NCBI RefSeq assembly: GCF_946479605.1
Contig: NZ_CAMLGT010000209.1
Span: forward strand, 1 to 6,894
Origin: an uncultured Lacibacter sp.
GTDB taxonomy: Bacteria; Bacteroidota; Bacteroidia; Chitinophagales; Chitinophagaceae
DNA: 6,894 nucleotides
Reading direction: 5' to 3'
Shown: piece after piece, positions 6,042 through 6,894 of the stretch
Layout: every line of letters starts with the position of its first letter
Position numbering within the stretch: the first letter of the stretch is position 1
The notes under the pieces: generated by a model
What the model saw: the letters and a program-made list of their open reading frames with translations, nothing else
Databases searched by the model: none
Told to the model about the DNA's origin: nothing
Program-made: the position numbers and the translations under genes

Positions 6042-6518
6042 TTATTTGTTTTGCATAACTGTTTGATTGACTACTGCAGGAAGAAAAGGCGATGCATCAC
6101 CACCGTTGCGTATAACATCACGCACCAGCGTTGATGCAACAGAAGTATATTGGGGCAAACAGGTAAGAAAAATCGTTTCGATATTATGATCGAGACTACG
6201 GTTCATATCGGCAATCGCTTTCTCGTATTCAAAATCGTTGACGTAACGGATACCACGCAGAATAAACTTTGCATTCACCCGCTTGCAACAATCAACAGTC
6301 AATCCATCATATACTACTGAATCAACTCTTGGTTCATCTTTAAAAATTTCGTTGATCCATTCCACCCTTTGCTCTTCGCTGAACATGGGTACTTTGGCTG
6401 CATTGCGACCGATACCGATATACAGTTTATCGAACAGATCGAGTGAACGGTAAATGATATCCAAATGACCAACAGTGATGGGATCAAATGTTCCCGGGAA
6501 CAGACAGATACGTTGCAT
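6042..6518 (-). CDS. coaD: pantetheine-phosphate adenylyltransferase
   Basis: CoaD transfers AMP from ATP to 4'-phosphopantetheine to give dephospho-CoA, the penultimate and often rate-controlling step of CoA synthesis, in the cytoplasm. The 158-residue product has the nucleotidyltransferase signature PGTFDPITVGHLD (8-20) with the T-x-G-H motif ending at His18, Lys42 in the substrate loop, LRGIRYVNDFEYE (87-99), and the SVASTLVRD segment (126-134) that corresponds to the second nucleotide-binding motif. The length is normal for the family. The start ATG at 6518 gives the canonical N-terminus. It is the first gene of a two-gene unit with the thioesterase. A weak promoter candidate lies upstream on the minus strand (TTTG at 6564-6567, 20 bases, GATATTCG at 6536-6543, 6 of 8 matches). 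It is divergent from the patatin gene. Confidence 0.96.
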   Translation of the reverse strand: MQRICLFPGTFDPITVGHLDIIYRSLDLFDKLYIGIGRNAAKVPMFSEEQRVEWINEIFKDEPRVDSVVYDGLTVDCCKRVNAKFILRGIRYVNDFEYEKAIADMNRSLDHNIETIFLTCLPQYTSVASTLVRDVIRNGGDASPFLPAVVNQTVMQNK

Positions 6519-6584
6519 GCAGTTGATTTAGAGTCCGAATATCGAACGAATAACCCAAATAAACAAAGTCAGCCCGTAATTCCC

Positions 6585-6660
6585 GCAAACAACACGGTAC
6601 AAACACACCGTAAAGAGGTATTTTAAATCTAATGTGTTGTTTGTATTTTTCTGCAAACAA
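6585..6660. repeat. three copies of a CAAACAA element in the coaD/patatin spacer
   Basis: GCAAACAACAC at 6585-6595, its reverse complement GTGTTGTTTG at 6634-6643 (a perfect 10-bp inverted pair with 6586-6595), and GCAAACAA again at 6653-6660. The last two copies form the dyad TTGTTTG-N10-CAAACAA centred on the putative -7 box of the patatin gene. This arrangement would suit an operator or a looping site, but no regulator is identified. Confidence 0.4.
6621..6651 (+). promoter_or_regulatory. possible promoter of the patatin gene
   Basis: TTTT (6621-6624), 19 bases, then TATTTTTC (6644-6651), matching the Bacteroidota consensus at 3 of 4 and 7 of 8 positions. Transcription would begin about 12-14 bases before the ATG at 6669. 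The -7 box sits in the loop of an inverted repeat (6637-6643 with 6654-6660). Confidence 0.35.
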
Positions 6661-6668
6661 ACCTAACC

Positions 6669-6894
6669 ATGAGCAACCGCAGTACATCAAAAGTAAGGAT
6701 CCTCAGTATTGACGGAGGAGGAATCAGGGGCATTATTCCCGGCACCATTGTAGAATATCTTGAAACACGCATTCGTGCAGTAACAGGTAACAAAGAAGCA
6801 AAAATTGGTGAGTATTTCGATATGATTGCCGGCACCAGCACAGGTGGCATCCTAACCAGCATTTATTTAATGCCCGATGAAAAAGAAACAGGTA
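6669..6894 (+). CDS. patatin-like phospholipase, N-terminal 75 residues (cut by the right edge)
   Basis: The visible residues carry both hallmarks of patatin-type lipid acyl hydrolases: the oxyanion-hole loop DGGGIRG (15-21, in [16 protein letters not shown]) and the nucleophile elbow GTSTGG (55-60) with Ser57 as the expected catalytic serine. The catalytic Asp (D-G-A/G motif) would lie beyond the window. No signal peptide precedes the domain, so the enzyme is probably cytoplasmic or membrane-associated. Proteins of this layout include general phospholipases and the CapV-type effectors of CBASS anti-phage systems; the N-terminus alone does not separate them. The ATG at 6669 is the only start that gives the usual short lead into the first strand. 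It is transcribed divergently from coaD. Confidence 0.9.
   Translation, partial: MSNRSTSKVRILSIDGGGIRGIIPGTIVEYLETRIRAVTGNKEAKIGEYFDMIAGTSTGGILTSIYLMPDEKETG

Noticed and set aside
6629..6862. 77-codon minus-strand frame at the right edge
   Set aside because: It is antisense to the patatin DGGGIRG/GTSTGG coding region, which is clearly the real gene.
1..6894. Mobile element, CRISPR array, tRNA or rRNA
   Set aside because: No transposase or integrase motif, terminal repeats, regular spaced repeats, tRNA cloverleaf or rRNA-like sequence was seen on either strand.

Overview
The window looks like ordinary chromosomal DNA from a member of the Bacteroidota, most likely a Chitinophagaceae-type bacterium. 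This is inferred from the protein family styles (for example the DUF1905/YdeI-like protein and the free-standing CBM48 protein), from the lack of Shine-Dalgarno sequences, and from several matches to the Bacteroidota promoter consensus TTTG-N~19-TAnnTTTG. No similarity search was possible.

Layout from left to right. Positions 1-954 (minus) hold the N-terminal three quarters of imidazolonepropionase (hutI, histidine breakdown), cut by the left edge. A strong rho-independent terminator (985-1020, minus) separates it from an exported single-domain fasciclin (FAS1) protein at 1039-1623 (minus). A 248-base divergent spacer leads to a DUF1905/YdeI-OmpD-associated protein (best start 1872, end 2390, plus). 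After a spacer rich in palindromes comes a small free-standing CBM48 (isoamylase early-set) protein at 2554-2844 (plus). This converges on a P-type Ca2+-transporting ATPase at 2936-5503 (minus), which has all the expected catalytic and Ca2+-binding motifs. Upstream of it on the minus strand lie a YdiI/MenI-like hotdog acyl-CoA thioesterase (5603-6037) and coaD (6042-6518), which are 4 bases apart and clearly form one operon. From 6669 a patatin-like phospholipase runs off the right edge on the plus strand, divergent from coaD.

How the genes relate. coaD (the penultimate step of CoA synthesis) and the thioesterase (hydrolysis of CoA thioesters) are the only pair with a clear operon link. The other genes appear to be separately transcribed units for histidine catabolism, surface adhesion or matrix, alpha-glucan binding, cation export and lipid hydrolysis. 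I see no mobile element, CRISPR array, tRNA, rRNA or riboswitch, and no gap above 300 bases without a gene.

I found no convincing undescribed multi-gene system. The points most worth a second look are all non-coding or at the edge: two DnaA-box-like nonamers in inverted orientation around a perfect 12-bp palindrome (2392-2425); several promoters whose -7 box almost touches the start codon, suggesting very short or absent leaders; a repeated GCAAACAA/TTGTTTG element in the coaD/patatin divergent spacer; and the truncated patatin, whose downstream neighbours would show whether it belongs to a defence operon.
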